In this document: piece by piece, positions 1 through 5,431 of the stretch
Numbering within the stretch: the stretch's first letter is position 1
How the letters are laid out: each line of letters starts with the position of its first letter
Assembly (NCBI GenBank): GCA_023145955.1
Contig: JAGLDA010000148.1
Location: 1-5,431, forward strand
Direction: 5' to 3'
DNA: 5,431 nucleotides
Origin: Bacteroidales bacterium
Lineage (GTDB): Bacteria; Bacteroidota; Bacteroidia; Bacteroidales; UBA1556
The notes under the pieces: generated by a model
What the model was told of the DNA's origin: nothing
The model's input: only the letters and a program-made list of their open reading frames with translations
The model's database searches: none
Made by a program: the position numbers and the translations under genes

Positions 1-827
1 TGAACATGCTCCTTATACTGAACTATAAGCTCACTTCCTTTCAATAAACTACGTATACGCGTAGCAGTATCTATTTGCCCTTTATGATGACGAATTTGAT
101 GAACAGCATCAGTAAATGGTTCAATTCTTCCATCATAAGCATCCAGTGAAAGTGAGCCTATTAAGTCTGCTAGAATAGAAACCTTTTCTGCTTTCATACT
201 AATATACACACCATAAGAGCTCATAAACTGAGTACCATTAAGCAATGCCAAACCTTCTTTAGATTGCATTGTGATAGGCTCCCAATTTAAATCAGCCATA
301 ATATCTTTCGTTTGAACTTTATTGCCTTTATAATTTACTTCGCCCATACCAATTAATGGTAAACTAAGGTGAGCCAATGGAGATAAATCACCAGAAGCAC
401 CAAGACTACCACCCTGATATACAACAGGAAGCACATTGTTATTAAACATAGATATCAATCGTTCCACAGTAATTAATTGCACACCCGAATGACCATAAGA
501 TAATGATTGAGCTTTTAATAAAAGCATTATTTTCACAATAATATTAGGGACTTCCTCACCTACACCGCAAGCATGCGACATCATAAGGTTCTCTTGAAGG
601 GCCGTTAAATCCTCTTTACCAATAGAAATATTATAAAGAGATCCAAAACCTGTATTAATACCATAGATGGGAGCATTGTGAGTCTCCATTTTATTATCTA
701 AGTATGTTCTACATTTAATGATTTTTGCCTTAGCATTCTCTGAAAGAGCCAAAGTCATATTTTCATTTAAAATCTTTGCGATACTATTAAAATCAAGTAC
801 CTCATTACTAATATAATGCGTTGCCAT
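1..827 (-). CDS. hutH: Histidine ammonia-lyase (histidase), N-terminal 275 codons, cut by left window edge
   Basis: This enzyme removes ammonia from L-histidine to give trans-urocanate, the first step of histidine degradation, in the cytoplasm. The ATG is at 827-825 and the frame stays open to the left edge, giving 275 residues of a family that is usually about 500 long. The motif GGSLGASGDLSPLAHL contains Ala144-Ser145-Gly146, the tripeptide that cyclises into the MIO electrophilic cofactor. Other family landmarks are YGINTGFG (Tyr55), the SHACGVG motif (His85) and LLNGTQ (Asn197). Each lies two residues from its counterpart in Pseudomonas putida HutH (Tyr53, His83, Ala142-Ser143-Gly144, Asn195, from memory). 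The SHA motif favours histidase over phenylalanine or tyrosine ammonia-lyases. The C-terminal half, including a catalytic glutamate, lies outside the window. The start is supported by a promoter 23 bases upstream. It is transcribed divergently from udk, and no other hut gene is visible. I translated all 275 codons and saw no frameshift. Confidence 0.96.
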   Translation of the reverse strand, partial: MATHYISNEVLDFNSIAKILNENMTLALSENAKAKIIKCRTYLDNKMETHNAPIYGINTGFGSLYNISIGKEDLTALQENLMMSHACGVGEEVPNIIVKIMLLLKAQSLSYGHSGVQLITVERLISMFNNNVLPVVYQGGSLGASGDLSPLAHLSLPLIGMGEVNYKGNKVQTKDIMADLNWEPITMQSKEGLALLNGTQFMSSYGVYISMKAEKVSILADLIGSLSLDAYDGRIEPFTDAVHQIRHHKGQIDTATRIRSLLKGSELIVQYKEHV

Positions 828-850
828 AATTGTTAATTTTATATAATATG

Positions 851-858
851 CAAAGGTA
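851..858 (-). promoter_or_regulatory. Bacteroidota -7 promoter element for hutH
   Basis: The minus strand reads TACCTTTG, an exact match to the Bacteroidota housekeeping -7 element TAnnTTTG. There are 23 bases between its last G and the hutH ATG, which implies a leader of roughly 17 bases. I see no TTG in the expected -33 position, so the upstream element is weak or the promoter depends on an activator. Confidence 0.7.
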
Positions 859-898
859 ATAAATTGAATGGATATTATCTACTATAATTGTAACTAAT

Positions 899-925
899 TA
901 ATTGCTAATTATCAATTAGCAATTA
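899..925. promoter_or_regulatory. Perfect 12-bp inverted repeat, candidate operator upstream of hutH
   Basis: TAATTGCTAATT (899-910) and AATTAGCAATTA (914-925) are perfect inverse complements around the 3-base centre ATC. The arms include a GC step in an otherwise A/T context, which makes chance less likely. The centre at 912 is 61 bases upstream of the last base of the hutH -7 element, a position suited to an activator or upstream repressor. No T run follows on either strand, and both flanking genes start away from it, so a terminator role is unlikely. The protein that would bind is unknown. Confidence 0.45.
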
Positions 926-1032
926 CCCTACTTTCGATACAATTAATCTTGCCCAATATGTCATGAGTTATAATAAATCTCTATTCACAAAACTAATCTC
1001 TCAGTCAGACGCTATTTCAATAAACCATTAAT

Positions 1033-1051
1033 AATTACACAATTTGTAATT
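1033..1051. promoter_or_regulatory. 7-5-7 inverted repeat upstream of udk, candidate operator
   Basis: AATTACA (1033-1039) and TGTAATT (1045-1051) are perfect inverse complements separated by CAATT. A TTACA/TGTAA dyad has the form of a site for a dimeric helix-turn-helix regulator, but I cannot name one. Its centre, 1042, is 62 bases upstream of the last base of the udk -7 element. The arms are short and AT-rich, so chance is possible. Confidence 0.3.
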
Positions 1052-1096
1052 CTGAACGCAGTCAAAGCTATTAAAAAATTAGCTCTTCTTTTTTCC

Positions 1097-1104
1097 TATA
1101 TTTG
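1097..1104 (+). promoter_or_regulatory. Bacteroidota -7 promoter element for udk
   Basis: TATATTTG is an exact TAnnTTTG match ending 24 bases before the udk ATG at 1129. No clear TTG lies at -33; a TTA at 1071-1073 is the nearest candidate, 23 bases upstream. The element covers the TTG at 1102, which argues against that codon being the translation start. Confidence 0.72.
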
Positions 1105-1128
1105 CATATTAATTATAAAATACAAAAA

Positions 1129-1734
1129 ATGTTAGTAATAGGTATAGCAGGCGGTTCAGGATCAGGAAAAACAACTGTAGTAAATGAGATAATAAACAGA
1201 TTACCTAAAGATTCTGTAGCTGTTATTTCTCAAGATTCGTATTATTTTGACAATAAGCACCTTTCTACAGACGAAAAAAAGGAAATTAATTTTGACCACC
1301 CAAATAGTATTGAATGGGATCTTTTAATCAGCCATATTGATAAGATAAAAAATGGAGAAGCAATTGATATACCAATATACTCATATATAACTTGTGGCCG
1401 CGCGGAGGAAACTAATGTTATTAGTCCTAAAAAAGTTATTATTGTTGAAGGAATTCTTGTTCTTACAAATGCAGAACTCCGCAAAAGGCTTGACATTATT
1501 GTGTATGTTGATGCTGATGGTGATGATAGATTAATGCGAATTATCAAACGCGATATGCAAGAGAGAGGGCGCTCTTTAGACCAAGCTCTTATTCATTATG
1601 ATAATTATGTAAAAAAGATGCACTTACAATTTATTGAGCCAACAAAAAGATACGCAAATATTATTATTCCTCAAGGGGGAAAGAACTTAATAGGTATTGA
1701 TATTCTTGCACATAAAATAAAAGCTAGTATATAG
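1129..1734 (+). CDS. udk: Uridine kinase (uridine/cytidine kinase)
   Basis: Uridine kinase phosphorylates uridine and cytidine to UMP and CMP with ATP or GTP, in cytoplasmic pyrimidine salvage. The 201-residue protein is close to the usual bacterial length of about 210. It opens with the P-loop GGSGSGKT (residues 8-15), followed by QDSYY (35-39), FDHP (55-58, with the nucleoside-site Asp56), PIYSYITCGR (82-91), VEGIL (106-110), the lid-type ERGRS (145-149) and QFIEPTKRYA (167-176). All are typical of the family. Cys89 sits where E. coli Udk has a histidine (EHTR, from memory); this may be normal in the lineage. I chose ATG 1129 over an in-frame TTG at 1102, because the TTG lies inside the promoter element and would add nine residues before the conserved beta strand. 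The leader is A-rich without a Shine-Dalgarno sequence. mnmE follows after 41 bases on the same strand. Confidence 0.95.
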   Translation: MLVIGIAGGSGSGKTTVVNEIINRLPKDSVAVISQDSYYFDNKHLSTDEKKEINFDHPNSIEWDLLISHIDKIKNGEAIDIPIYSYITCGRAEETNVISPKKVIIVEGILVLTNAELRKRLDIIVYVDADGDDRLMRIIKRDMQERGRSLDQALIHYDNYVKKMHLQFIEPTKRYANIIIPQGGKNLIGIDILAHKIKASI

Positions 1735-1742
1735 CTCTCAAT

Positions 1743-1750
1743 TATATTTG
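1743..1750 (+). promoter_or_regulatory. Bacteroidota -7 promoter element for mnmE
   Basis: TATATTTG starts 9 bases after the udk stop codon and ends 25 bases before the mnmE ATG, the same placement as at the other genes here. It suggests that mnmE can be transcribed apart from udk. I see no TTG within 17-23 bases upstream, where the sequence is the end of udk, so the promoter may be modest. Confidence 0.55.
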
Positions 1751-1775
1751 ATAGGATAATAGATAGCATTAATAT

Positions 1776-3155
1776 ATGAATACAAACAAAATAGACACTA
1801 TTTGCGCTCCAGCCACAGGAAATGGTGGAGCAATAAATATCATTAGGATTTCTGGATCTGAAGCTATTACTATTGCTGATAGCATTTTTATTGCAAAAAA
1901 GAAAAACTTTAAACTCTCTGAAGCCAAAAGTCATACTATCCATTTTGGTGATATTATATTAGATAATGAAATACTTGATGAAGTCTTAGTTTCTGTTTTC
2001 TTAGGAAATAAATCATATACTGGAGAGCCTAGCATAGAAATAAGCCTGCATGCATCGCCTTATATATTAAGGAAAACATTAGAACTACTAATAAATAATG
2101 GAGCAATAATGGCTGAGCCTGGCGAGTTTTCCATGCGAGCGTTTCTAAATGGGAAACTAGATCTTGCCCAAGCTGAAGCAGTTGGCGACATAATAGCATC
2201 ATCCTCTAAAATGGCACATAATACTGCTATGAGGCAGCTTAAAGGACAGTTTAGTAATAATTTAAAAGATTTGCGTCAACAATTAATGGATTTTGCTTCA
2301 TTAATTGAACTTGAACTTGATTTCTCAGAAGAGGAAGTGGAATTTGCTGATAGACACCAATTCAAATTACTTATAGATGATATTAATATAGAGGTAACCT
2401 CATTAATAAACTCTTTTAAAATTGGTAATGTGCTTAAAGATGGAATTCCTGTTGCTATTGTTGGAAAACCAAATGCAGGGAAGTCAACTTTACTAAACAC
2501 TCTTTTGCAAGAGGATAAAGCTATAATATCTGATATTGCAGGCACTACTCGCGATGTAATTGAGGATGTAATAAATATTAATGGCATTTTATTCCGTTTC
2601 ATTGATACGGCAGGGATTAGAGATTCTAACGATACTATAGAAAAACTTGGCATAGAACGAACTTATGAAAAAATAAGCAAAGCTAATATTGTACTATTAC
2701 TACTTGATGCTTCAGAAATTAATTCCATTAAAGACATTGAGAATCAAGTAAAAGATGCTAGGTTAAATATGGATTTTAATAATCAAGAATTAATTATTGT
2801 AATTAATAAGATTGATAATTCAGATATCAATATTGAAGAAAGTGATTATAATATTATTAAAATTTCAGCAAAGAGCAAAAAAATTAGCAGCTTAGAAGAA
2901 GCTCTAGCCAACTATGTGCAACAATTTAATGTTGAAGATCAGAGTATTATTACCAATGCAAGGCACTTATTAGCTTTACAAAAAAGTAAAGAATCTCTTG
3001 ACAGCATTGCCGAGGCTTTTACACTAGGCATTCCTACTGATTTAATTGCAATAGATGTAAGAACCTGTTTATTTCATATAGGAAGTATTACAGGCCAAAT
3101 ATCTAATGACGAACTACTTGGAAACATATTTGGAAAGTTCTGTATTGGTAAATAA
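1776..3155 (+). CDS. mnmE: tRNA uridine-34 modification GTPase MnmE (TrmE)
   Basis: MnmE works in a complex with MnmG to add an aminomethyl or carboxymethylaminomethyl group to C5 of wobble uridine 34 in certain tRNAs, using a folate one-carbon unit, FAD and GTP. The 459 residues match the usual length of about 455. The N-terminal folate-binding domain begins with DTICAPATGNGGAINIIRIS, and GEFSMRAFLNGKLDLAQAEA (116-135) begins the helical region. The inserted G domain shows G1 GKPNAGKS (230-237), G2 with TTRD (257-260), G3 DTAG (277-280), G4 NKID (344-347) and G5 SAK (364-366). Asn233 in G1 is the residue known in E. coli MnmE to help bind the activating potassium ion. ITNARH (391-396) and the C-terminal CIGK (456-459) are signatures; that Cys is important for modification. 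The start fits the family N-terminus and lies 25 bases after a promoter element. The DUF3667 gene follows after 21 bases. mnmG is not in the window. Confidence 0.97.
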   Translation: MNTNKIDTICAPATGNGGAINIIRISGSEAITIADSIFIAKKKNFKLSEAKSHTIHFGDIILDNEILDEVLVSVFLGNKSYTGEPSIEISLHASPYILRKTLELLINNGAIMAEPGEFSMRAFLNGKLDLAQAEAVGDIIASSSKMAHNTAMRQLKGQFSNNLKDLRQQLMDFASLIELELDFSEEEVEFADRHQFKLLIDDINIEVTSLINSFKIGNVLKDGIPVAIVGKPNAGKSTLLNTLLQEDKAIISDIAGTTRDVIEDVININGILFRFIDTAGIRDSNDTIEKLGIERTYEKISKANIVLLLLDASEINSIKDIENQVKDARLNMDFNNQELIIVINKIDNSDINIEESDYNIIKISAKSKKISSLEEALANYVQQFNVEDQSIITNARHLLALQKSKESLDSIAEAFTLGIPTDLIAIDVRTCLFHIGSITGQISNDELLGNIFGKFCIGK

Positions 3156-3176
3156 TTATTATTTTAGTTTTACTCA

Positions 3177-4067
3177 ATGAAACAAATAAACAGTAATATA
3201 TGTCCTAATTGTGAAAATAGTTTTCAGGAAAACTATGAGTATTGCCCTCATTGTGGCCAAAAGAAAACAAATCAGCAATTAAAACTAAAAGATTTTATTG
3301 GAGATTTTATTTCTGCAACTTTTAATCTAGAATCAAAATTATTACTTACACTTAAGTATTTATTTATTAAGCCAAATTTCTTGGCAAAAGAATTCTTAGC
3401 GGGCAAAAGGACAAAGTATATTCCTCCAGTAAGATTATTTGTATTTATAAACTTTGTGTATTTCTTAATCCTTTTTTGGAATACCACAATTTTTATTAAT
3501 CCAAATTCTGATAATCCCATTAATACGGAAATGGACAGCTTAATTAACTATAACGTTGGACTTGAAACTATTGACAATAATAATACATCTAATAATTTAT
3601 TCGAAAAGGATTCAACAGAAGAAATAAACAAAATAGAAGAGTATCTAGAGACCAAATTCAATTTATTCTCTACCGACACAGGATACTTAAAGTTTAAACA
3701 AAATTTCAAAAAATATATTTCTAGTGGATTATTTGTTCTATTGCCAATAATTGCACTAATTTTTTATCTATTATTCTATAAAAACAGTAATTACATAACT
3801 CATCTAATATTCATTTTATATTTACAAAGTGCAATATTAATTTACTCTTCCGCATTTAGAGTATTAGAATTCTTTATAACTATTGACAAATTATTAAGTA
3901 TTGAAATACTAATATTGGTAATACTCTCAGTTGTTTGGATAAAAAACTTTTATGAAATAAGTTTAAAAAAGACAATATGGAAACTAATGCTTTTTTATAC
4001 AATATATGCTATTCTTATGTCTGTATACATTATCATTATACTTCTATTCAGTATAATTCTATTATAA
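3177..4067 (+). CDS. DUF3667-family membrane protein with N-terminal zinc ribbon, function unknown
   Basis: Function is unknown. The 296-residue protein starts with a four-cysteine zinc ribbon, CPNC (9-12) and CPHC (23-26) followed by GQKK. Next comes a soluble stretch with LTLKYLFIKPNFLAKEFLAGKR (57-78) and KYIPPVRLF (80-88). This order of CxxC pair, CGQ, T-L-x-x-L, P, GKR and Y-x-x-P is what I know of DUF3667 proteins in Bacteroidota. About five hydrophobic segments follow, near residues 86-106, 182-201, 206-226, 240-256 and 269-294. An Asn/Glu-rich loop of about 75 residues (107-181) separates the first from the rest. There is no signal peptide; the ribbon probably faces the cytoplasm, since its zinc-binding thiols need reducing conditions. 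It follows mnmE by 21 bases without a clear promoter, so co-transcription is likely. Its stop is 8 bases from that of the convergent aldolase gene. Its codon use is very AT-rich, as expected for Ile/Phe/Leu-rich membrane protein. Confidence 0.88.
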   Translation: MKQINSNICPNCENSFQENYEYCPHCGQKKTNQQLKLKDFIGDFISATFNLESKLLLTLKYLFIKPNFLAKEFLAGKRTKYIPPVRLFVFINFVYFLILFWNTTIFINPNSDNPINTEMDSLINYNVGLETIDNNNTSNNLFEKDSTEEINKIEEYLETKFNLFSTDTGYLKFKQNFKKYISSGLFVLLPIIALIFYLLFYKNSNYITHLIFILYLQSAILIYSSAFRVLEFFITIDKLLSIEILILVILSVVWIKNFYEISLKKTIWKLMLFYTIYAILMSVYIIIILLFSIILL

Positions 4068-4075
4068 AAAGAAAT

Positions 4076-5116
4076 TTATAGCTTATTTATTACATCGGAA
4101 ACAAACTCATCTACAGCCTCCTTTGGAGTAGCCCACGAGCAGACGATACGTATTATTGAACTATTATCATCATATTTTTTCCAAATATAAAAACCATAAT
4201 CTCGCATTAATTCTTCAATTAGCAAATTTGGTAGAATTGGAAATATTTGATTGGTTTTTGAGTCAACAAAGAATTTAACCCCTCGATTAGTAAAAGCATC
4301 AACCATAATTTTGGTCATACTATTTGCATGATTTGCTAGTTTATAAAATAAATCATCGGCAAATAGCACCAAAAACTGTATTCCAATCGTTCTGCCTTTG
4401 GAAATAAGTCCTCCTTTTTGTTTTATAAAGAAGTCGAAATCCTGTTGTAATGCTTTATTATTAATTACGATAGCCTCACCCAATAAAGCACCATTTTTTG
4501 TTCCACCAATATAAAACACATCTGTAAATTCAGCCATGTCTTCCATCCTTAATTTATCGCCATTTGCACTTATAGCTGCACCAAGTCTAGCCCCATCAAC
4601 AAAAAGTATTAGATTATTTTCTTTACAGAAATCATAAATCATTTTAAGCTCACTCCTATTATAAACGGTACCTAGTTCGGTAGAATTTGAGATATAAACC
4701 ATACGTGGCTTCACTACATGAGGGCCTAAATTATGATTATCGAGCACCTGCCGTATATCCGAAACAACAATCTTTCCGTCATCAGTATCTATTGGCAATA
4801 TTTTGTAGCCAACAGACTCAATTGCTCCTGCTTCATGAGTATTAATATGACCACTATTGGGAGCTATTATTGCCTCATGAGGGCGTAGGCATGCTGATGC
4901 AACTATTAAATTTGCAAGAGTTCCTCCTGCCACAAAATGGATCGCTGCATCATGATTATTTATTGCTTTACGAATAATATTTTTAGCTTCTATGGAGTAA
5001 TCATCCTCGCCATAACCCGTCTGTTGAGTTAGATTAGTCTGTTGCATCTTGTTCAATATAGATGGGTGGCAACCTTCAATATAATCACTTCCAAAATTGT
5101 ACTTTACATTCTTCAT
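4076..5116 (-). CDS. Threonine aldolase family PLP enzyme (low-specificity L-threonine aldolase / beta-eliminating lyase)
   Basis: Members of this fold-type I PLP family split L-threonine or L-allo-threonine into glycine and acetaldehyde. The 346 residues match the family length of about 340. In order: NFGSDYIEGCHPSIL near the N-terminus, the tight-turn motif GYGED (34-38), phosphate-binding GGT (64-66), SGHINTHEAGA (88-98) whose His90 is placed to stack on the PLP ring, DGARLGAA (174-181) with Asp174 for the pyridine nitrogen and Arg177 near the active site, and GGTKNG (204-209) with Lys207 as the Schiff-base lysine. Arg323 in IIRIVCSW is placed like the arginine that holds the substrate carboxylate. 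The GTKNG context differs from the SKGLGAP of classic LtaE enzymes, so the exact substrate is less certain than the family and I give no symbol. The start lies 23 bases after a promoter element. No related amino-acid gene is adjacent, so it is probably transcribed alone. Confidence 0.9.
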   Translation of the reverse strand: MKNVKYNFGSDYIEGCHPSILNKMQQTNLTQQTGYGEDDYSIEAKNIIRKAINNHDAAIHFVAGGTLANLIVASACLRPHEAIIAPNSGHINTHEAGAIESVGYKILPIDTDDGKIVVSDIRQVLDNHNLGPHVVKPRMVYISNSTELGTVYNRSELKMIYDFCKENNLILFVDGARLGAAISANGDKLRMEDMAEFTDVFYIGGTKNGALLGEAIVINNKALQQDFDFFIKQKGGLISKGRTIGIQFLVLFADDLFYKLANHANSMTKIMVDAFTNRGVKFFVDSKTNQIFPILPNLLIEELMRDYGFYIWKKYDDNSSIIRIVCSWATPKEAVDEFVSDVINKL

Positions 5117-5139
5117 ATACTATTAATTATAATATCATA

Positions 5140-5174
5140 CAAATTTATGCAAATCATTAATATAATTCTACAAA
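5140..5174 (-). promoter_or_regulatory. Promoter for the threonine aldolase family gene
   Basis: The minus strand reads TAAATTTG at 5147-5140, an exact TAnnTTTG -7 element ending 23 bases before the ATG at 5116. A TTTG at 5174-5171 lies 23 bases upstream of it and can serve as the -33 element. It is the only promoter in this window with both elements visible, although the spacing is at the long end of the known range. Confidence 0.7.
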
Positions 5175-5320
5175 TAATCTAACTACATGACAAAAAAAAG
5201 TAATTGATTTAATTCTGGTTTAGCCTATTAGCATACTAGTCACCAACACAGCGCTTTAAAGCAGTTTTACTTTCATTTTGTCTTGATACTTCGTAAACTC
5301 AGTATAAATTCCAAACGAAA

Positions 5321-5339
5321 CCTGCCTATCGCAGGCAGG
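5321..5339. repeat. GC-rich hairpin, REP-like palindrome or terminator
   Basis: CCTGCCT (5321-5327) and AGGCAGG (5333-5339) are perfect inverse complements around the loop ATCGC. The stem is a GC-rich island in AT-rich DNA and contains a short GGCA direct repeat that allows a second pairing register. On the minus strand the stem is followed by TTTCGTTT, so it could end transcription coming from a gene to the right. On the plus strand it is followed by CAAAAAA, which is not terminator-like. Short GC-rich palindromes of this type are often dispersed repeats in Bacteroidota; whether this one is repeated cannot be seen here. Confidence 0.55.
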
Positions 5340-5358
5340 CAAAAAATACTAACGTTCA

Positions 5359-5416
5359 ATTTGCTACACTCGACAAAAGATAAGAAACTTATCTTCTGCT
5401 CTCGCTAACAGCAAAT
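5359..5416. repeat. Nested inverted repeat
   Basis: The outer arms ATTTGCT (5359-5365) and AGCAAAT (5410-5416) are perfect inverse complements. Inside them lies an 8-bp perfect stem, AAGATAAG (5377-5384) and CTTATCTT (5388-5395), closed by the loop AAA. Further short pairings, such as GCTCT (5398-5402) with AGAGC near 5422-5426, compete with the outer arms. This could be a structured RNA, a repeat-element end or a protein-binding site. No coding frame explains it. Confidence 0.45.
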
Positions 5417-5431
5417 GGACAAGAGCGAAAA

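Larger units (their letters stand above)
828..1128. other. Divergent intergenic control region between hutH and udk
   Basis: This gene-free stretch of 301 bases separates two divergently transcribed genes. It holds the hutH promoter near its left end, the udk promoter near its right end, and two inverted repeats between them, listed separately. I found no open frame longer than about ten codons that looked like a gene, no tRNA and no terminator-like hairpin with a T run. Being divergent, it should hold only control elements. Its length allows each promoter its own regulator site. Confidence 0.7.
5117..5431. other. Gene-free right flank of about 315 bases with repeat-like structure
   Basis: I see no supportable gene here on either strand. 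The stretch nearest the aldolase gene holds its promoter. From about 5220 the composition becomes less AT-rich and palindromes cluster: GCTTTAAAGC (5253-5262), a GC-rich hairpin (5321-5339) and a nested inverted repeat (5359-5416). The density of dyads and the shift in composition suggest an intergenic repeat element or the tail of a transcription unit lying to the right. Confidence 0.6.

Noticed and set aside
1066..1083. AGCTA/TAGCT dyad followed by a T-rich run as a terminator upstream of udk
   Set aside because: The stem is only five bases with a long A-rich loop, and no gene lies upstream on that strand to terminate. The T-rich run belongs to the udk promoter spacer.
3125..3132. CATATTTG as a promoter for the DUF3667 gene
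   Set aside because: It matches only part of TAnnTTTG, missing the first T, and is 44 bases from the ATG, outside the 23-25 base pattern. It also lies in mnmE coding sequence.
1242..3520. Minus-strand open frames inside udk, mnmE and the DUF3667 gene (1242-1547, 1671-1943, 2276-2653, 3272-3520)
   Set aside because: They lie opposite genes with clear family motifs, have serine- and isoleucine-rich translations typical of antisense frames, and lack promoters or recognisable domains.
4063..4080. TATAAA-AAGAAA-TTTATA as a bidirectional terminator between the convergent genes
   Set aside because: The six-base stem is entirely A/T and overlaps both stop codons, so it would be too unstable to call.
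1..5116. A single metabolic or defence system made of the five genes
   Set aside because: Histidase, uridine kinase, MnmE and a threonine aldolase family enzyme belong to separate pathways and have separate promoters. Adjacency alone does not link them.
5253..5262. GCTTTAAAGC palindrome as an operator
   Set aside because: A ten-base palindrome is common by chance in AT-rich DNA, and it is more than 100 bases upstream of the aldolase promoter element.
5364..5429. Minus-strand open frame of about 21 codons entering from the right edge, ending in TAG at 5366-5364
   Set aside because: It is too short to judge, has no recognisable sequence, and overlaps the nested inverted repeat. It could be the end of a gene, but nothing here supports it.
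5415..5431. ATG at 5415 on the plus strand as the start of a gene running off the right edge
   Set aside because: Only five codons are visible and there is no TAnnTTTG element 20-30 bases upstream.

Overview
The window looks like ordinary chromosome from a low-GC member of the Bacteroidota. Three signs point there. Four of the five genes are preceded by an exact match to the phylum's -7 promoter element, TAnnTTTG. None has a convincing Shine-Dalgarno sequence. One gene encodes a DUF3667 membrane protein, a family typical of this phylum. The DNA is roughly one-third GC by eye. I see no mobile element, CRISPR array, tRNA, rRNA or defence system.

Layout: positions 1-827 (minus strand) hold the first 275 codons of histidine ammonia-lyase (hutH), which runs off the left edge. 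A divergent control region of about 300 bases follows, with a promoter for each side and two inverted repeats. From 1129 to 4067 on the plus strand lie uridine kinase (udk), the tRNA-modification GTPase mnmE and a zinc-ribbon membrane protein of the DUF3667 family. They are separated by 41 and 21 bases, and mnmE appears to have its own promoter in the first gap. A threonine-aldolase-family PLP enzyme lies at 5116-4076 on the minus strand, and its stop codon is only 8 bases from that of the DUF3667 gene. The last ~315 bases have no gene that I can support, but carry its promoter, a GC-rich hairpin and a nested inverted repeat.

Functionally the genes are mixed: histidine breakdown, pyrimidine nucleoside salvage, tRNA wobble-uridine modification, an unknown membrane function and threonine/glycine metabolism. 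udk, mnmE and the DUF3667 gene may share transcripts, but I see no common pathway. I did not find a new multi-gene system. The items most worth following are non-coding: the uniformly placed promoters, the dyads in the hutH-udk gap and the repeat-like right flank. All positions were read by hand, and family assignments rest on recognised motifs, not on searches.
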